64,000 nt of DNA, from assembly GCF_029543105.1 (NCBI RefSeq), contig NZ_JARQXB010000009.1, forward strand, positions 1-64,000, written 5' to 3'. The notes under the pieces were generated by a model that was given only the letters and a program-made list of their open reading frames with translations, was not told where the DNA came from and did not search any database. Positions 39,498 to 49,012 of this stretch are shown piece after piece (positions within the stretch are counted from its first letter, which is position 1; every line of letters begins with the position of its first letter). The stretch is from Stenotrophomonas sp. HITSZ_GD (GTDB taxonomy: Bacteria; Pseudomonadota; Gammaproteobacteria; Xanthomonadales; Xanthomonadaceae). The position numbers and the translations under genes were made by a program.

Positions 39498-40916
39498 TCA
39501 CTCGTTCGGCGGCACCGTCGCCTTCGCCTCGCTGCCGAAGCCGCCATCGGCCTCCGCGGCAAGATAGGCGAACACCGCATACGCGGCCACGTTCTGCGCC
39601 AGCGCCTTCGGGTCGATCTTGTCGAGCGTGTCGTCGGCGGTGTGGTGCAGGTCGAAGTAGTCGGTGCCGTCCTGCGCCAGCCAGCCCCACGCACCACCCT
39701 TGGCCGCGATCGGGCCGATGTCCGGGCCCGGGCCGCCCTTCGCTGGCATGTATTCGATGCCGAGCGGGGCGAGCACGTCGGCGATCTGCTGGGTCGCCGC
39801 GCGCGAACCTTCCGCGTTGCCCGAACCGGTGTTGAAGCCATAGATGCGGCCGGCGCCGAAGTCGCTCTCCGCGCCGATCTGGTGCAGCGGCAGCTCACCG
39901 GCCTTGGCGCGCGCTTCGGCATACGCCTTGCCGCCGTACAAACCTTGTTCCTCGTTGGCGAAGGCCACCACGCGGATCGTGCGCTTGGGCGCCTGCTTGA
40001 GCTGGCCGATCAGGTGGCCGGCGGCCATGGTGATGCCCACGCCGGCGCCATCGTCGATCGCGCCGGTGCCCAGGTCCCACGAGTCGAGGTGGCCGCCGAT
40101 CACCACGACCTCCTTAGGCTTGCTGCGCCCGGTGATCTCGCCGATCACGTTGTAGGAGGTCGCGGTGCCGTCCCAGCCGCAATCCAGCGCCACGCGCACC
40201 CGCACCGGGCCGAGCGCGACGAGGCGGGCCAGCTGGTCCGCGTCGGGCGAGGACAGCGCCGCCGACGGCACCGGGGTGAGGCCGTCATCGAAGCGGGTGA
40301 TGCCGGTGTGCGGAACGCGGTGCGAATCGGTGCCGGCCGAGCGCATCAGGAAACCGACCGCGCCCTTGCGGATCGCCTCGGACGGCGCGCGCGAACGCAC
40401 CGCACCGCCGATGCCGTAGTCGGCGCCGTCGCGCTTCTTGCCCATCTGGTAATCGACGAAGGCGATCTTGCCGGCCAGCGAACCTTCCGGCGCGGCCTTC
40501 AATGCGGCCAGGTCGGGGAAGCGCACGATCTCGCCCTCGACGGTGCCGGCCGGGCTGCCGCCCAGCGCGGTGACGTGCAGCGGCTGCGCATGGGCGCCGA
40601 CCACCTGCGCCTGCTCGCCGCGGCGTTCCCACTTCGGGAACGTCACCGGCTCCACGTACACCTTGTCGAAGCCCAGCGCCTTGAACTTGGCCTTGGCCCA
40701 CGCCACGGCGCGGGCATCGGCTTCGCTGCCGGCCATGCGCGGGCCCACCTCGGTGGTGAGCGATTCGGTGACCTTCCACGCGGTGTCGTCGGCCAGGGCC
40801 TGCTCGCGCAGCTGCGTGGCGGTGGCCAGGGACTTGGCGGGAATCGTGGTGGGTTCGGCGGCGAAGGCGCCGGAGGTGGCGAGCAGCGCGGCGATGGCGA
40901 CAGCGAGGCGACGCAT
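39498..40916 (-). CDS. Secreted M28-family zinc metallopeptidase
   Basis: A 472-residue exported aminopeptidase-like enzyme. It has a signal peptide (1-19, ending SGAFA). A PA-type insert domain spans the middle (GGSPAGTVEGEIVRFPDLAALKAAPEGSLAGKIAFVDYQM). The M28 catalytic domain carries all expected co-catalytic zinc ligands: VVIGGHLDSWDLGTGAIDDGAG, FANEEQGLYGGKAYAEA, HQIGAESDFGAG, and the final histidine in DLHHTADDTLDKI. It probably acts in the periplasm or outside the cell, freeing amino acids from peptides or acting on dipeptides. An AGCS amino-acid symporter is encoded 1.3 kb away, but the genes are not co-transcribed. Confidence 0.94.
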   Translation of the reverse strand: MRRLAVAIAALLATSGAFAAEPTTIPAKSLATATQLREQALADDTAWKVTESLTTEVGPRMAGSEADARAVAWAKAKFKALGFDKVYVEPVTFPKWERRGEQAQVVGAHAQPLHVTALGGSPAGTVEGEIVRFPDLAALKAAPEGSLAGKIAFVDYQMGKKRDGADYGIGGAVRSRAPSEAIRKGAVGFLMRSAGTDSHRVPHTGITRFDDGLTPVPSAALSSPDADQLARLVALGPVRVRVALDCGWDGTATSYNVIGEITGRSKPKEVVVIGGHLDSWDLGTGAIDDGAGVGITMAAGHLIGQLKQAPKRTIRVVAFANEEQGLYGGKAYAEARAKAGELPLHQIGAESDFGAGRIYGFNTGSGNAEGSRAATQQIADVLAPLGIEYMPAKGGPGPDIGPIAAKGGAWGWLAQDGTDYFDLHHTADDTLDKIDPKALAQNVAAYAVFAYLAAEADGGFGSEAKATVPPNE

Positions 40917-41003
40917 GAAAGGCTCCGTGGCAGGGTAGACCGCGAGCCTAGCAGCGCGCGGCCAGGGAGCCCTGTGCGGGAGGTCACCCTCCCGCCACTT
41001 GGA

Positions 41004-41408
41004 TCACTTCTTCAGCGAATCGCGGATCTCGCGCAGCAGCAGCACTTCCTCGCTGGGCGCGGCCGGGGCGGCGGCCTTGGGGTGGTGCAGGCGGTTGATC
41101 GCCTTGACCACGAGGAAGATCGCAAAGGCGACGATGACGAACTGCACGAGCGTGTTGAGGAAGTCGCCGTAGCCGATGACCACGGCCGGGATCTCCTTGC
41201 CGTCCGGCCCGACGCGCGCCGGCGCCAGCACCCAGGCAAGCCTGGAGAAATCGATGCCGCCGATCAGCAGGCCGATGGGCGGCATGATGATCTTCTCCAC
41301 CAGCGCGGTGACGATCTTGCCGAACGCCGCACCGATCACCACGCCGACGGCGAGGTCGATGACGTTGCCGCGCATGGCGAAATCCTTGAACTCCTTCAAC
41401 ATGCCCAT
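41004..41408 (-). CDS. mscL: Large-conductance mechanosensitive channel
   Basis: A homopentameric inner-membrane pore that opens on hypo-osmotic shock. The 134-residue sequence is typical: [48 protein letters not shown] (N-terminal helix and TM1), then a periplasmic loop. TM2 is [21 protein letters not shown], and the C-terminal bundle is [16 protein letters not shown] 41408 has AGGAG 7 bases upstream; the second ATG at 41402 is less well spaced. It is a single gene. Confidence 0.97.
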   Translation of the reverse strand: MGMLKEFKDFAMRGNVIDLAVGVVIGAAFGKIVTALVEKIIMPPIGLLIGGIDFSRLAWVLAPARVGPDGKEIPAVVIGYGDFLNTLVQFVIVAFAIFLVVKAINRLHHPKAAAPAAPSEEVLLLREIRDSLKK

Positions 41409-41455
41409 GGCGTCTCCTCTGTGTGGGGTAGATGACGATCCTAGCCGGTGCGGTG

Positions 41456-42169
41456 TCAGGAGGCGATCACGCCGTGCCGTTCGGCCACGTTCTCCAGCCG
41501 CGCGCTGAAGCGATCGCCGGGCTTGAGGGCGGCCACGCCGGCCGGCGTGCCCATGAAGACGAGATCGCCGGCCTTGAGCGCATAGAGCTTGGACAGCTCG
41601 TGCAGGATTTCCGGCACGTTCCAGATCATCTGGTCCAGCAGCGATTGCTGGCGTACCTCGCCGTTGACCTCCAGCGAGAGGTTGAGCGCGTCCAGCGCGC
41701 CGACTTCGCCGGCATGCACCAGTTCGCTCACCGGCGCGGAATGATCGAAGCCCTTGGCGATGTCCCACGGCAGGCCCTTGGCCTTCGCGTTGGCCTGCAG
41801 GTCGCGGCGGGTAAGGTCCAGGCCCACGCCGTAGCCGTACACCAGGGCTTCGGCCTGTTCGACCGGCAGCACGCCGGCCGGGGCATCCTGGCCGAGCGCC
41901 ACCACCAGCTCGACCTCGTGGTGCAGGTCCTGAGTGGCGGGCGGGTAGGGAATCTCGTCGCCGTGGCCGACCACGATGGCGTCGGCGGGCTTCATGAAGA
42001 ACACCGGCTGGCCGCGCTCGGCCTTGGAGGCCGGCGCCTGCGCGCCCATTTCGCGGGCGTGGTCGGCGAAGTTGCGACCCACGCAGTAGATGCGGCGCAC
42101 CGGAAACGTGCCGCCGCCCACCACGGGAATGCGCGGGATTTCGGCGGCGGGAATTACATCGGAAGTCAT
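41456..42169 (-). CDS. Fumarylacetoacetate hydrolase-family protein
   Basis: A 237-residue protein of the short FAH/YcgM type. The core motifs are [55 protein letters not shown] (with metal-binding Glu residues), [31 protein letters not shown], and the C-terminal [17 protein letters not shown]. Members are acylpyruvate hydrolases or oxaloacetate decarboxylase/tautomerases; this sequence cannot separate these. It is transcribed alone on the minus strand, 48 bases upstream of mscL. Confidence 0.92.
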   Translation of the reverse strand: MTSDVIPAAEIPRIPVVGGGTFPVRRIYCVGRNFADHAREMGAQAPASKAERGQPVFFMKPADAIVVGHGDEIPYPPATQDLHHEVELVVALGQDAPAGVLPVEQAEALVYGYGVGLDLTRRDLQANAKAKGLPWDIAKGFDHSAPVSELVHAGEVGALDALNLSLEVNGEVRQQSLLDQMIWNVPEILHELSKLYALKAGDLVFMGTPAGVAALKPGDRFSARLENVAERHGVIAS

Positions 42170-42268
42170 GCGGCACGTCCTGGGTGGGGGAACGTGCGAG
42201 TCTAGCGCGCAGTCCTGCGCGGTTGGAGCCGCCGCGCGTCCCGCGTCCCGCGGCCGGCGGCCGGCGCC

Positions 42269-42541
42269 TCAGCGCGAGAGCGGCAGCGCGGGCTTGCGGA
42301 CGACGCGGTATTCGCCCTCGACCACATCCACGCGCGCGGCCGGCGCGCGCTTGCGGCTGAGCAGTTTCCAGGCCACGCCGGCCAGGATCATGGCCGCGCC
42401 GACGAAGATGCCGAAGAAGATCAGCACCGCCAGGATGGCCAGGCCGGCCAGGCCGGCCGCGAGGCGGACCAGCGGGTGACGGGGCTTGCGGGGTTCGAAC
42501 AGCGTGCGAACGTTGCCGAACTGGAAATAGGAAGTGCGCAT
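42269..42541 (-). CDS. Small membrane protein, function unknown
   Basis: A 90-residue protein with a polar N-terminus ([23 protein letters not shown]). A hydrophobic stretch with one or two membrane helices follows ([38 protein letters not shown], about 24-61). A basic C-terminal tail contains [12 protein letters not shown]. The topology suggests both ends in the cytosol. I recognise no named family, though its codon usage and position suggest a real gene. It is divergent from the Rieske protein gene. Confidence 0.7.
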   Translation of the reverse strand: MRTSYFQFGNVRTLFEPRKPRHPLVRLAAGLAGLAILAVLIFFGIFVGAAMILAGVAWKLLSRKRAPAARVDVVEGEYRVVRKPALPLSR

Positions 42542-42621
42542 GGGCGATGGGTTGCCGGTGAGCCAGCCGGCAGTATCCGGGCCGTGATGGCTGCGTGAGT
42601 GAAAAATGCGTTAATTCGTGG

Positions 42622-42640
42622 TTGATCCGTTCACGATCAA
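42622..42640. promoter_or_regulatory. Palindrome TTGATC-N7-GATCAA in the Rieske gene upstream region
   Basis: TTGATC (42622-42627) and GATCAA (42635-42640) are perfect inverted arms separated by 7 bases. They lie in the AT-rich part of the divergent gap 42542-42725. The spacing rules out a standard FNR box (which needs N4). It could be an operator for either flanking gene. Confidence 0.4.
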
Positions 42641-42725
42641 TGACTTGCGCGCGGGGAAATTTTGTCGCGCGGCCGCCCCGGGCGCGCGTGCCACAATGCC
42701 GACCCGCCCGTGCAAGCCCGCTGTC

Positions 42726-43073
42726 ATGTCCGCCGCCGAAACTGATGCCTCCTTCCTTGCCCCTCTGGACCAGCTGCCCGACGGCGGTTTCCTGGAAGTG
42801 GAGGCGCGCGTGGACGGCGATGCCGAGTCGCTGGTGCTGTACCGGGAGGGTGCGCAGGTACGGGCCTGGTTGAACGTGTGCCCGCATGCCGGGCGCCGCC
42901 TGGACTGGGCGCCGGGGCAGTTCCTCAAGAGCGCGCAGGGGCACCTGGTCTGCGCCGCGCATGGGGCCTCGTTCGAACTGCAGCAGGGCGACTGCGTGGC
43001 CGGCCCGTGCCGGGGCGACCGCCTGCGCGCGGTGGCCGTCCAGGTGGCCGACGGCGAAGTCCGGCTGGCCTGA
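42726..43073 (+). CDS. Rieske-type [2Fe-2S] ferredoxin
   Basis: A 115-residue soluble Rieske protein. The cluster ligands are C-x-H in [12 protein letters not shown] and C-x2-H in [13 protein letters not shown], followed by the proline-loop region [16 protein letters not shown]. No membrane anchor or partner oxygenase is present, so it may be a stand-alone electron carrier of the NirD/biphenyl-ferredoxin type. ATG 42726 removes an unconserved upstream extension that would begin at 42618. It converges with the SLC13-type gene, with only 3 bases between the stops. Confidence 0.9.
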   Translation: MSAAETDASFLAPLDQLPDGGFLEVEARVDGDAESLVLYREGAQVRAWLNVCPHAGRRLDWAPGQFLKSAQGHLVCAAHGASFELQQGDCVAGPCRGDRLRAVAVQVADGEVRLA

Positions 43074-43076
43074 GTC

Positions 43077-44939
43077 CTACAGGCCGCCCCACCACGTCAT
43101 CAGGTGGATGACGCCCACCATCACCACCACGTAGACCAGCGAGAGCGGCGCACCCACCCGCCACAACTCGCGCGGGGTGTAGTTCGCCGGGCCGGTGACC
43201 ATGGAGATCACCGGGTTGGAGGCGGTCATCAGGTTGTTGGAGGCCGATAGCGCCACGATGAGCGCGAATGCGGTCGGGTTGCCGCCGGCCGCCAGCGCCA
43301 GGTTCACCGCGATGGGCACCATCACGATGGTGGCGCCGACATGGCTGATCACCAGCGAGAACGCGGTGGTCAACAGCGCCAGGGCGATTTCCAGCACCCA
43401 CACCGGGATGCCCTCGGGCAGGCGTTCGATGGTGTGTCCGGCCACCCACGCCGCGGTGCCGCTGCTGTCCATCGCCCATCCCAGCGGGATGAGGCCTGCC
43501 ATCAGGAACACCGTCTTCCAGTTGATCGCCGCGTAGGCCTCGTCCATGCGCAGCACGCCGGTGACCAGCATGCCGGCCACGCCGGTCATCAGCGTGAGCG
43601 AGACCGGCAGGCGCGAGGTCAGCGCGATGAGGATGGTGACGGCGAAGATGGCCATCGCGATCTTGAACTTGTGCGGCCGCTGCTCGCCCTTCGGGTAGTC
43701 GGTGACCACCACGAAGTCGCGCGTCTCGGCCGCCTGGCCCAGGTCCTGCCAGATGCTGTGGAAGACCAGCATGTCGCCGGCGCGCAGTTTTTCCTGGCGC
43801 ACGTCGTCGCGGATGACCTGCTTGTCGCGGTTGATCGCCAGCAGGGAAATGCCGCTCTGCTTGCGCAGGCGCAGCTCGCCGGCGCTCTTGCCGATGAAGC
43901 GCGAGTTCGGCGGGATCAGTGCCTCGGAAATGCCGGCGCGGCTCGGGTTGAACAGATCGCCCAGGTGGCGCAGGCGCGAGGACATGCGCAGGAACTGGTT
44001 CTGCGCGAAATCGGCCACGTGCTGGCGCGCACCCATCACGCCGAGCACGCTGCCCACCCAGATGCGCATGTCCGCCGGCGGCGCCAGGCGGGTGTCGTTG
44101 CCGGTCTTCAGCGCCAGCATCAGCGGCGCGTCGTGCAGCGCTTCGGCCTCGCCCAGCGTCATGCCCACCAGCGGGCTTTCGGCGCTCACTACTAGTTCGA
44201 ACACGTCGCCTTCGATGCCGTAGGTCTTGGCGAAGTAGCTTTCGGTGCGTGCCGGGGTGACGCCGTCGTTGGCGAGCGATTCTTCTTCCACCAGCTTGCG
44301 GTCGCCGTAGTAGCGGAAGTACAGCAGCGCGGCCACCAGCAGCCCCACGCCGATCGGCATCGGCGCGAACATGCGCAGCGGCTCGATGGTCGCCATGCCG
44401 GAGGGCAGGTTGTTGTTGGCCGAGATCAGCAGGTCGTTGAGCAGGATCAGCGGCGAGTTGCCGACCATGGTCAGCGCGCCGCCCATCACGATGGCCGCGG
44501 CGATCGGCAGCAGCAGGCGTTGCAGGGTCAGGCCGGTGCGCGCGGCCAGCCGCGAGGCCACCGGCAGGTACAGCGCCATCACCGAGGGGTTCTGCATGAA
44601 GGACGAGTTGAGCCCGGAGATGGCCAGGGTCATCGTCATCAGCCGCTTCTCGTTGCCGTGCGAGCGGCGCAGCAGCCAGGAGGCGAGGCGGTTCAGCGCG
44701 CCGGTGCGCTCGAGCCCGGCGCCCAGGATGGTGGTGGCGATGATGCTGATCACCGCGTTACCGGAGAAGCCGCCGAAGATCTCCTCGGGCGCGATCAGCC
44801 CGGTCACGCCGAGCACCACCAGCACGATCAACGCCACCACGTCGGCGCGGATGCGCTCGAACAGGAACATGGCCATCGTGAAGCCGACCAACGCCAGCAC
44901 CAGCTTCATGTCGTTGGTCAGCGTCAGCGCGGTTTCCAT
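43077..44939 (-). CDS. SLC13/DASS-type anion transporter with two RCK-C domains
   Basis: A 620-residue inner-membrane transporter. N-terminal helices carry GFTMAMFLFERIRADVVALIVLVVLGVTGL, then the re-entrant loop region SGLNSSFMQNPSVMALYLPVASRLA and MGGALTMVGNSPLILLNDLL. Two cytosolic TrkA-C/RCK-C-like domains occupy about residues 215-400 (GDVFELVVSAESPLVGMTLGEAEAL; SEALIPPNSRFIGKSAGELRLRKQSGISLLAINR). The second membrane half ends SASNNLMTASNPVISMVTGPANYTPRELWRVG. This architecture is known from putative sulfate or dicarboxylate carriers of the ArsB/SLC13 kind. Given the sulfate assimilation genes 12 kb away, sulfate is possible but unproven. Confidence 0.87.
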   Translation of the reverse strand: METALTLTNDMKLVLALVGFTMAMFLFERIRADVVALIVLVVLGVTGLIAPEEIFGGFSGNAVISIIATTILGAGLERTGALNRLASWLLRRSHGNEKRLMTMTLAISGLNSSFMQNPSVMALYLPVASRLAARTGLTLQRLLLPIAAAIVMGGALTMVGNSPLILLNDLLISANNNLPSGMATIEPLRMFAPMPIGVGLLVAALLYFRYYGDRKLVEEESLANDGVTPARTESYFAKTYGIEGDVFELVVSAESPLVGMTLGEAEALHDAPLMLALKTGNDTRLAPPADMRIWVGSVLGVMGARQHVADFAQNQFLRMSSRLRHLGDLFNPSRAGISEALIPPNSRFIGKSAGELRLRKQSGISLLAINRDKQVIRDDVRQEKLRAGDMLVFHSIWQDLGQAAETRDFVVVTDYPKGEQRPHKFKIAMAIFAVTILIALTSRLPVSLTLMTGVAGMLVTGVLRMDEAYAAINWKTVFLMAGLIPLGWAMDSSGTAAWVAGHTIERLPEGIPVWVLEIALALLTTAFSLVISHVGATIVMVPIAVNLALAAGGNPTAFALIVALSASNNLMTASNPVISMVTGPANYTPRELWRVGAPLSLVYVVVMVGVIHLMTWWGGL

Positions 44940-44975
44940 GTCGCGGCGGGTTTCCTTGGGCGAGCGGGGCCGGGC

Positions 44976-45710
44976 TCAGGTCCGATCGTAGAGCAGATCC
45001 CACACGCCATGGCCGAGTTTCTGGCCACGGGTTTCGAAGTGGGTCTGCGGGCGCCATTCGGGGCGCGGCACGTGGCCGCGAGGGCCCGCCCGGTTGGACA
45101 GGCCTTCGGTGGCGTCGAGCACGTCCCACATCTGCTCGGCGTAGTTTTCCCAGTCGGTGGCGCAATGCAGGCGGCCCCCCGGGCGCAGCTTGCGCACCAG
45201 CAGCGCGGCGAAGGCCGGCTGCACCAGGCGGCGCTTGTTATGGCGCTTCTTGTGCCACGGGTCGGGGAAGTAGATGCGCACTTCGTCCAGCGACGCATCG
45301 GCCACTTCCTTCTCCAGCACCTCGACCGCGTCGTGGTGGTAGAGGCGCACGTTGTCGCTGCCGTCCTCGGCCAGTGCATTGAGCAGGCGGCCCACGCCGG
45401 GCGCATGAACCTCGATGCCGATGTAATCGCGGCTCGGATCCTGACGCGCGGCGAAGCGCAGCGCAGCGCCATTGCCGAAGCCGATTTCCAGCACCCGCGG
45501 CGCGCTGCGGCCGAAGGCCGCGTCGTAGTCGCGCGGCGCGCCGGTGAAATCCAGGCCGAAGCGCGGCCAGGCCTCGTCGAACGCGCGCTGCTGCGCGGGC
45601 GTGAAGCGGCCCTGGCGCAGCACGAAGCTGCGCACCTCGCGGCGGCCTTCGGTGACCGTGAACGGCTTGGGCGGGGCCTTGGATCCGCTGCTGGAGAACG
45701 GGTCGGTCAT
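44976..45710 (-). CDS. trmB: tRNA (guanine-N7-)-methyltransferase
   Basis: Forms m7G46 in tRNA using S-adenosylmethionine. The 244-residue protein has the SAM-binding [33 protein letters not shown], and the hallmark [26 protein letters not shown]. Near the end are [16 protein letters not shown] and the [20 protein letters not shown] signature. The start ATG overlaps the thiG stop by one base (TGATG), so translation is coupled to thiG. It is the last gene of the thiS-thiG-trmB operon. Confidence 0.96.
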   Translation of the reverse strand: MTDPFSSSGSKAPPKPFTVTEGRREVRSFVLRQGRFTPAQQRAFDEAWPRFGLDFTGAPRDYDAAFGRSAPRVLEIGFGNGAALRFAARQDPSRDYIGIEVHAPGVGRLLNALAEDGSDNVRLYHHDAVEVLEKEVADASLDEVRIYFPDPWHKKRHNKRRLVQPAFAALLVRKLRPGGRLHCATDWENYAEQMWDVLDATEGLSNRAGPRGHVPRPEWRPQTHFETRGQKLGHGVWDLLYDRT

Positions 45711-46504
45711 CAGCCGACCAGCCCGTCCACCGGCGAGGACGCGCTGGCGTAGCGCTTGCGCGGGATGCGCCCGGCCAGGAACGCTTCGCGGCCGGCTTCC
45801 ACGGCCTTGCGCATCGCGCTGGCCATCAGCACCGGCTGGCGCGCCCCGGCGATGGCGGTGTTCATCAGCACGCCGTCGCAGCCCAGTTCCATCGCGATGG
45901 CCGCGTCCGAGGCGGTGCCCACGCCGGCATCGACGATGATCGGCACCTTGGCATCCTCGATGATCTGCAGCAGGTTGTACTTGTTCTGGATGCCCAGGCC
46001 CGAGCCGATCGGCGCGGCCAGCGGCATCACCGCCACGCAGCCGATCTCCTCCAGCCGCTTGGCCAGGATCGGGTCGTCGCTGGTGTAGACCATCACGTCG
46101 AAGCCGTCGGCCACGAGCAGTTCGGCGGCCTTGAGGGTCTGCACCACGTCCGGGTACAGGGTCTTCTGGTCGCCCAGCACTTCCAGCTTGGTGAGGTTGT
46201 GGCCGTCGAGCAGTTCGCGCGCCAGCCGGCAGGTGCGCACCGCGTCTTCGGCGGTGTAGCAGCCGGCGGTGTTGGGCAGGAGGGTGTAGCGGTCCGGCGG
46301 CAGGGCGTCGAGCAGGTTCGGCTCGTTCGCGTTCTGGCCGATATTCACGCGGCGGATCGCCACGGTGACGATTTCGGCGCCCGCGGCCTCGGTGGCCAGG
46401 CGGGTTTCTTCCAGATCCTTGAACTTGCCCGTGCCGGTCAGCAATCGGGAACGGTAGGTCTTGCCGGCGATGACCAGCGAATCGGGGGAGGTCGGGGTGC
46501 TCAT
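45710..46504 (-). CDS. thiG: Thiazole synthase
   Basis: Builds the thiazole phosphate half of thiamine from deoxyxylulose phosphate, dehydroglycine and ThiS-thiocarboxylate sulfur. The 264-residue TIM barrel has [19 protein letters not shown], the Schiff-base lysine in [10 protein letters not shown] (Lys106), and [33 protein letters not shown]. It also has the phosphate-binding [35 protein letters not shown]. Upstream in-frame ATGs (46543, 46522) are rejected because the family begins at the chosen start. It follows thiS by 59 bases; neither thiF nor thiH is nearby. Confidence 0.97.
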   Translation of the reverse strand: MSTPTSPDSLVIAGKTYRSRLLTGTGKFKDLEETRLATEAAGAEIVTVAIRRVNIGQNANEPNLLDALPPDRYTLLPNTAGCYTAEDAVRTCRLARELLDGHNLTKLEVLGDQKTLYPDVVQTLKAAELLVADGFDVMVYTSDDPILAKRLEEIGCVAVMPLAAPIGSGLGIQNKYNLLQIIEDAKVPIIVDAGVGTASDAAIAMELGCDGVLMNTAIAGARQPVLMASAMRKAVEAGREAFLAGRIPRKRYASASSPVDGLVG

Positions 46505-46563
46505 CGCGCAATTATCACCCATCCCACCCCCCGGCCGCTGCATGCGGGCCGGCCGTGCGGGCT

Positions 46564-46764
46564 TCAGCCGCCGCCGAGCGCGTGCACGATCTCGATGCGG
46601 TCGCCCTCGGCCAGGCGGTGTTCGGCGTGGCGGCCGCGCGGCACGATCTCGCCGTTGATCTCCACCGCGACGCGGCGCTCGGCCAGGCCCTCGCTGCCCA
46701 GCAGCGCGGCCAAGGTGGTGTCGGGTGCGATGTGGCGGGGTTCGCCATTGAGCTGGATGTCCAT
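46564..46764 (-). CDS. thiS: Sulfur carrier protein ThiS
   Basis: A 66-residue ubiquitin-like sulfur carrier: [21 protein letters not shown] at the N-terminus, [15 protein letters not shown] in the middle, and the C-terminal VHALGGG whose terminal Gly-Gly is adenylated by ThiF and thiocarboxylated. It passes sulfur to ThiG, encoded next. The upstream sequence 46765-46935 was checked on the minus strand for the conserved TPP riboswitch core and none was found. Regulation of this operon is therefore not by an adjacent THI element. Confidence 0.95.
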   Translation of the reverse strand: MDIQLNGEPRHIAPDTTLAALLGSEGLAERRVAVEINGEIVPRGRHAEHRLAEGDRIEIVHALGGG

Positions 46765-46935
46765 GTCATCATTGTCGCATCGCGCGCCGATCCGGCGCGC
46801 GCTTTCGTTTCATGCCGCAGTGCAGCGTGAGCGGTCGACGGCGCGGTGGAAAGATGCACCATGCGCCTGCGTACGCTCGCAGGCAGGCGGTATCCACGAT
46901 CCCCCAGGATCAAACAAAAAACAGGGAGTTCCCCG

Positions 46936-48744
46936 ATGTCCTCGTCGTTCCGTCCGATCCGTTCCCTGATGGCGGTCGCCATCGCGCTGGCTTCCGCGCC
47001 GGCGTTCGCCGATTCGGCCTTCAACCAGACCGTGTTCTTCGGCGACAGCCTGACCGACAGCGGCTACTACCGTCCGCTGCTGCCGGCGAGCGTGCAGCCG
47101 GTGACCGGCAAGTTCACCACCAACCCGGGCTGGGTGTGGGCCGAATACGTGGCCGACTACTACGGCACCAATGCCGCGGCGCACGGCAACGGCCAGACCG
47201 GTGACAACTACGCCGCCGGCGGTGCACGCGTGAACGCCACCTCGGTGAGCGCGCTGGGCCCGGCGCCTTCGCTCGTCACCCAGGTCAACAACTACCTCAC
47301 CGCCAACGGCGGCAAGGCCAACCCGAACGCGCTGTACACCGTGTGGGGCGGCGCCAACGACCTGTTCGCCGTGGCCGCCGGCGCACCGGCGCAGGCCACC
47401 ATCGGCGCGGCGGTCACCGCGCAGGTCGGCATCGTCGGCCAGCTCGAAGCGGCCGGCGCCAAGTACGTGATGGTCCCGACCATCCCGGATATCGGCCTCA
47501 CCCCGTCCTCGCGCGCGCTGGGCGCCGTCGGCATGGCGCAGGGCACCGCGCTGGCCACCGCCTACAACAACGCGCTGTTCTCCGGCCTGCAGACCGCCGG
47601 CCTGCGCGTGATCCCGGTCGACACCTTCCACATCCTGCAGGAAATCGTCGCCGACCCGGGCACCTACGGCTTCACCAACGTCACCGGCCAGGCCTGCACC
47701 GCGGTGCTGCCGACCTGCAACCCGACCAGCCTGGCCGCGCCGAACGCGCAGAACACCTGGCTGTTCGCCGACGGCGTGCACCCGACCACCGCCACCCACC
47801 AGATCCTGGGCGAGTACGCGCTGTCGATCCTGGAAGCGCCGCGCCTGCAGCAGGTGCTGACGCATTCGGCCGCGGTCACCGGCCGTTCGCGCGCCGACCA
47901 GGTCGCCTGGCACCTGGATGGCAAGCCGGAAGCCGACGGCACCCGTTGGTGGGGCAGCGTGCGCGGCGACATGCAGCGCTACGACCACGCCGACCTGTAC
48001 GACGGCATGGCCCCGGCCGGCCTGTTCGGCGTGGACTGGAACCGTGGCGACCTGGTGTTCGGCGGCTTCGCCGGCTACGGCCGCATGGATGCCGATTTCG
48101 GCCAGAGCCGTGGCGACTTCACCCAGGACGACACCACGCTGGGCGGCTTCTTCGGCTGGTACACCGGCCCGGTGTGGGTCAACGCGCAGGTCAGCTACAG
48201 CTGGCTGAGCTACGACGTGAACCGCAAGGTCCAGCTCGGCCCGGCCACCCGCGAGCACAAGGGCTCGGCCGACGGCAGCAACCTGACCGCCGCGATCAAC
48301 GCCGGCTACGAGCTGGGCGAGGGCAGCTTCAAGCACGGCCCGGTGGTCGGCCTGACCTGGCAGAAGGTGAAGATGGACGGCTACGTCGAAAGCAACGAGA
48401 GCGCCACCGCGCTCGGCTACGACGACCAGGACATCGACTCGCTGGTCGGCCGCGTGGGCTGGCAGTTCCGCCTGGATGGCGCGTCCATCAAGCCGTACCT
48501 GCAGGTGACCTACGACCACGAGTTCGAGGACAACAAGGAAGCCAGCGCGTGGCTGCAATCCATGCCGGGCGTGGGCATGTACTACGTGCCGGGCATCGAC
48601 TTCGACCGCGACTACGCCACCGTCGTCCTCGGCGCGCGTACCGGCGTGTGGGGCCTGCAGAGCAACTTCGGCGTGACCTCCACCACCGCGCAGAAGAGCG
48701 CGCGCGACATGACGGTGTTCGTCAACTTCAGCGGCGCGTTCTGA
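46936..48744 (+). CDS. GDSL-type esterase autotransporter (EstA-like)
   Basis: A 602-residue type V secreted lipase/esterase. A signal peptide (1-25, ending APAFA) precedes the SGNH hydrolase passenger. Its block I is FFGDSLTDSG (nucleophile Ser38), then NYAAGGARV, block III WGGANDLF, and block V DGVHPTT with Asp279 and His282. From about residue 335 the autotransporter beta-barrel follows (WWGSVRGDMQRYDHADLYDG, GYGRMDADFGQSRGDF) and ends in FVNFSGAF with a terminal Phe. Such enzymes stay anchored on the cell surface and hydrolyse short- and medium-chain esters; the Pseudomonas homologue affects rhamnolipid and motility. GGGAG lies 7 bases before the ATG. The leader 46765-46935 has hairpins at 46865-46884 and 46898-46911. 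Confidence 0.95.
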   Translation: MSSSFRPIRSLMAVAIALASAPAFADSAFNQTVFFGDSLTDSGYYRPLLPASVQPVTGKFTTNPGWVWAEYVADYYGTNAAAHGNGQTGDNYAAGGARVNATSVSALGPAPSLVTQVNNYLTANGGKANPNALYTVWGGANDLFAVAAGAPAQATIGAAVTAQVGIVGQLEAAGAKYVMVPTIPDIGLTPSSRALGAVGMAQGTALATAYNNALFSGLQTAGLRVIPVDTFHILQEIVADPGTYGFTNVTGQACTAVLPTCNPTSLAAPNAQNTWLFADGVHPTTATHQILGEYALSILEAPRLQQVLTHSAAVTGRSRADQVAWHLDGKPEADGTRWWGSVRGDMQRYDHADLYDGMAPAGLFGVDWNRGDLVFGGFAGYGRMDADFGQSRGDFTQDDTTLGGFFGWYTGPVWVNAQVSYSWLSYDVNRKVQLGPATREHKGSADGSNLTAAINAGYELGEGSFKHGPVVGLTWQKVKMDGYVESNESATALGYDDQDIDSLVGRVGWQFRLDGASIKPYLQVTYDHEFEDNKEASAWLQSMPGVGMYYVPGIDFDRDYATVVLGARTGVWGLQSNFGVTSTTAQKSARDMTVFVNFSGAF

Positions 48745-48769
48745 TCCACGATCCGCTGTGCAAGACGCG

Positions 48770-48800
48770 AAGGGGCCGGCCATGCCGGCCCCTTTCGTTT
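48770..48800 (+). terminator. Terminator after the GDSL autotransporter
   Basis: An 11-bp stem AAGGGGCCGGC (48770-48780) pairs with 48784-48794 around a CAT loop. It is followed by TCGTTT, a modest T-rich tail. Confidence 0.8.
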
Positions 48801-48855
48801 GCACCGGCCGCATTGCGTTCGACTGCCGCGGCCCCTAGACTTGCGCCAACGCCGC

Positions 48856-48929
48856 GCGGGCGTAGCTCAATGGTAGAGCTGTAGCTTCCCAAGCTACTGA
48901 CGTGGGTTCGATTCCCATCGCCCGCTCCA
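48856..48929 (+). tRNA. tRNA-Gly (anticodon CCC)
   Basis: A complete 74-base cloverleaf with encoded CCA (48927-48929). The 7-bp acceptor pairs GCGGGCG (48856-48862) with CGCCCGC (48919-48925). The D arm starts with GCTC, the anticodon stem GTAGC/GCTAC encloses loop TTCCCAA with anticodon CCC, and the T loop is TTCGATT. It reads GGG codons. It lies alone, 111 bases after the autotransporter stop. Confidence 0.97.
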
Positions 48930-49012
48930 TCTTCCAGGCCGCCACGCGCGCCTGAGGCTGCACTTCACCGGGCCGGGCAAGATGCGTCCGGACCGCTCCG
49001 CGACCGGCCGCG

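Noticed and set aside
46765-46935. TPP riboswitch upstream of thiS
   Set aside because: The minus strand was read for the conserved CTGAGA/TGAACC core of the THI element; neither is present.
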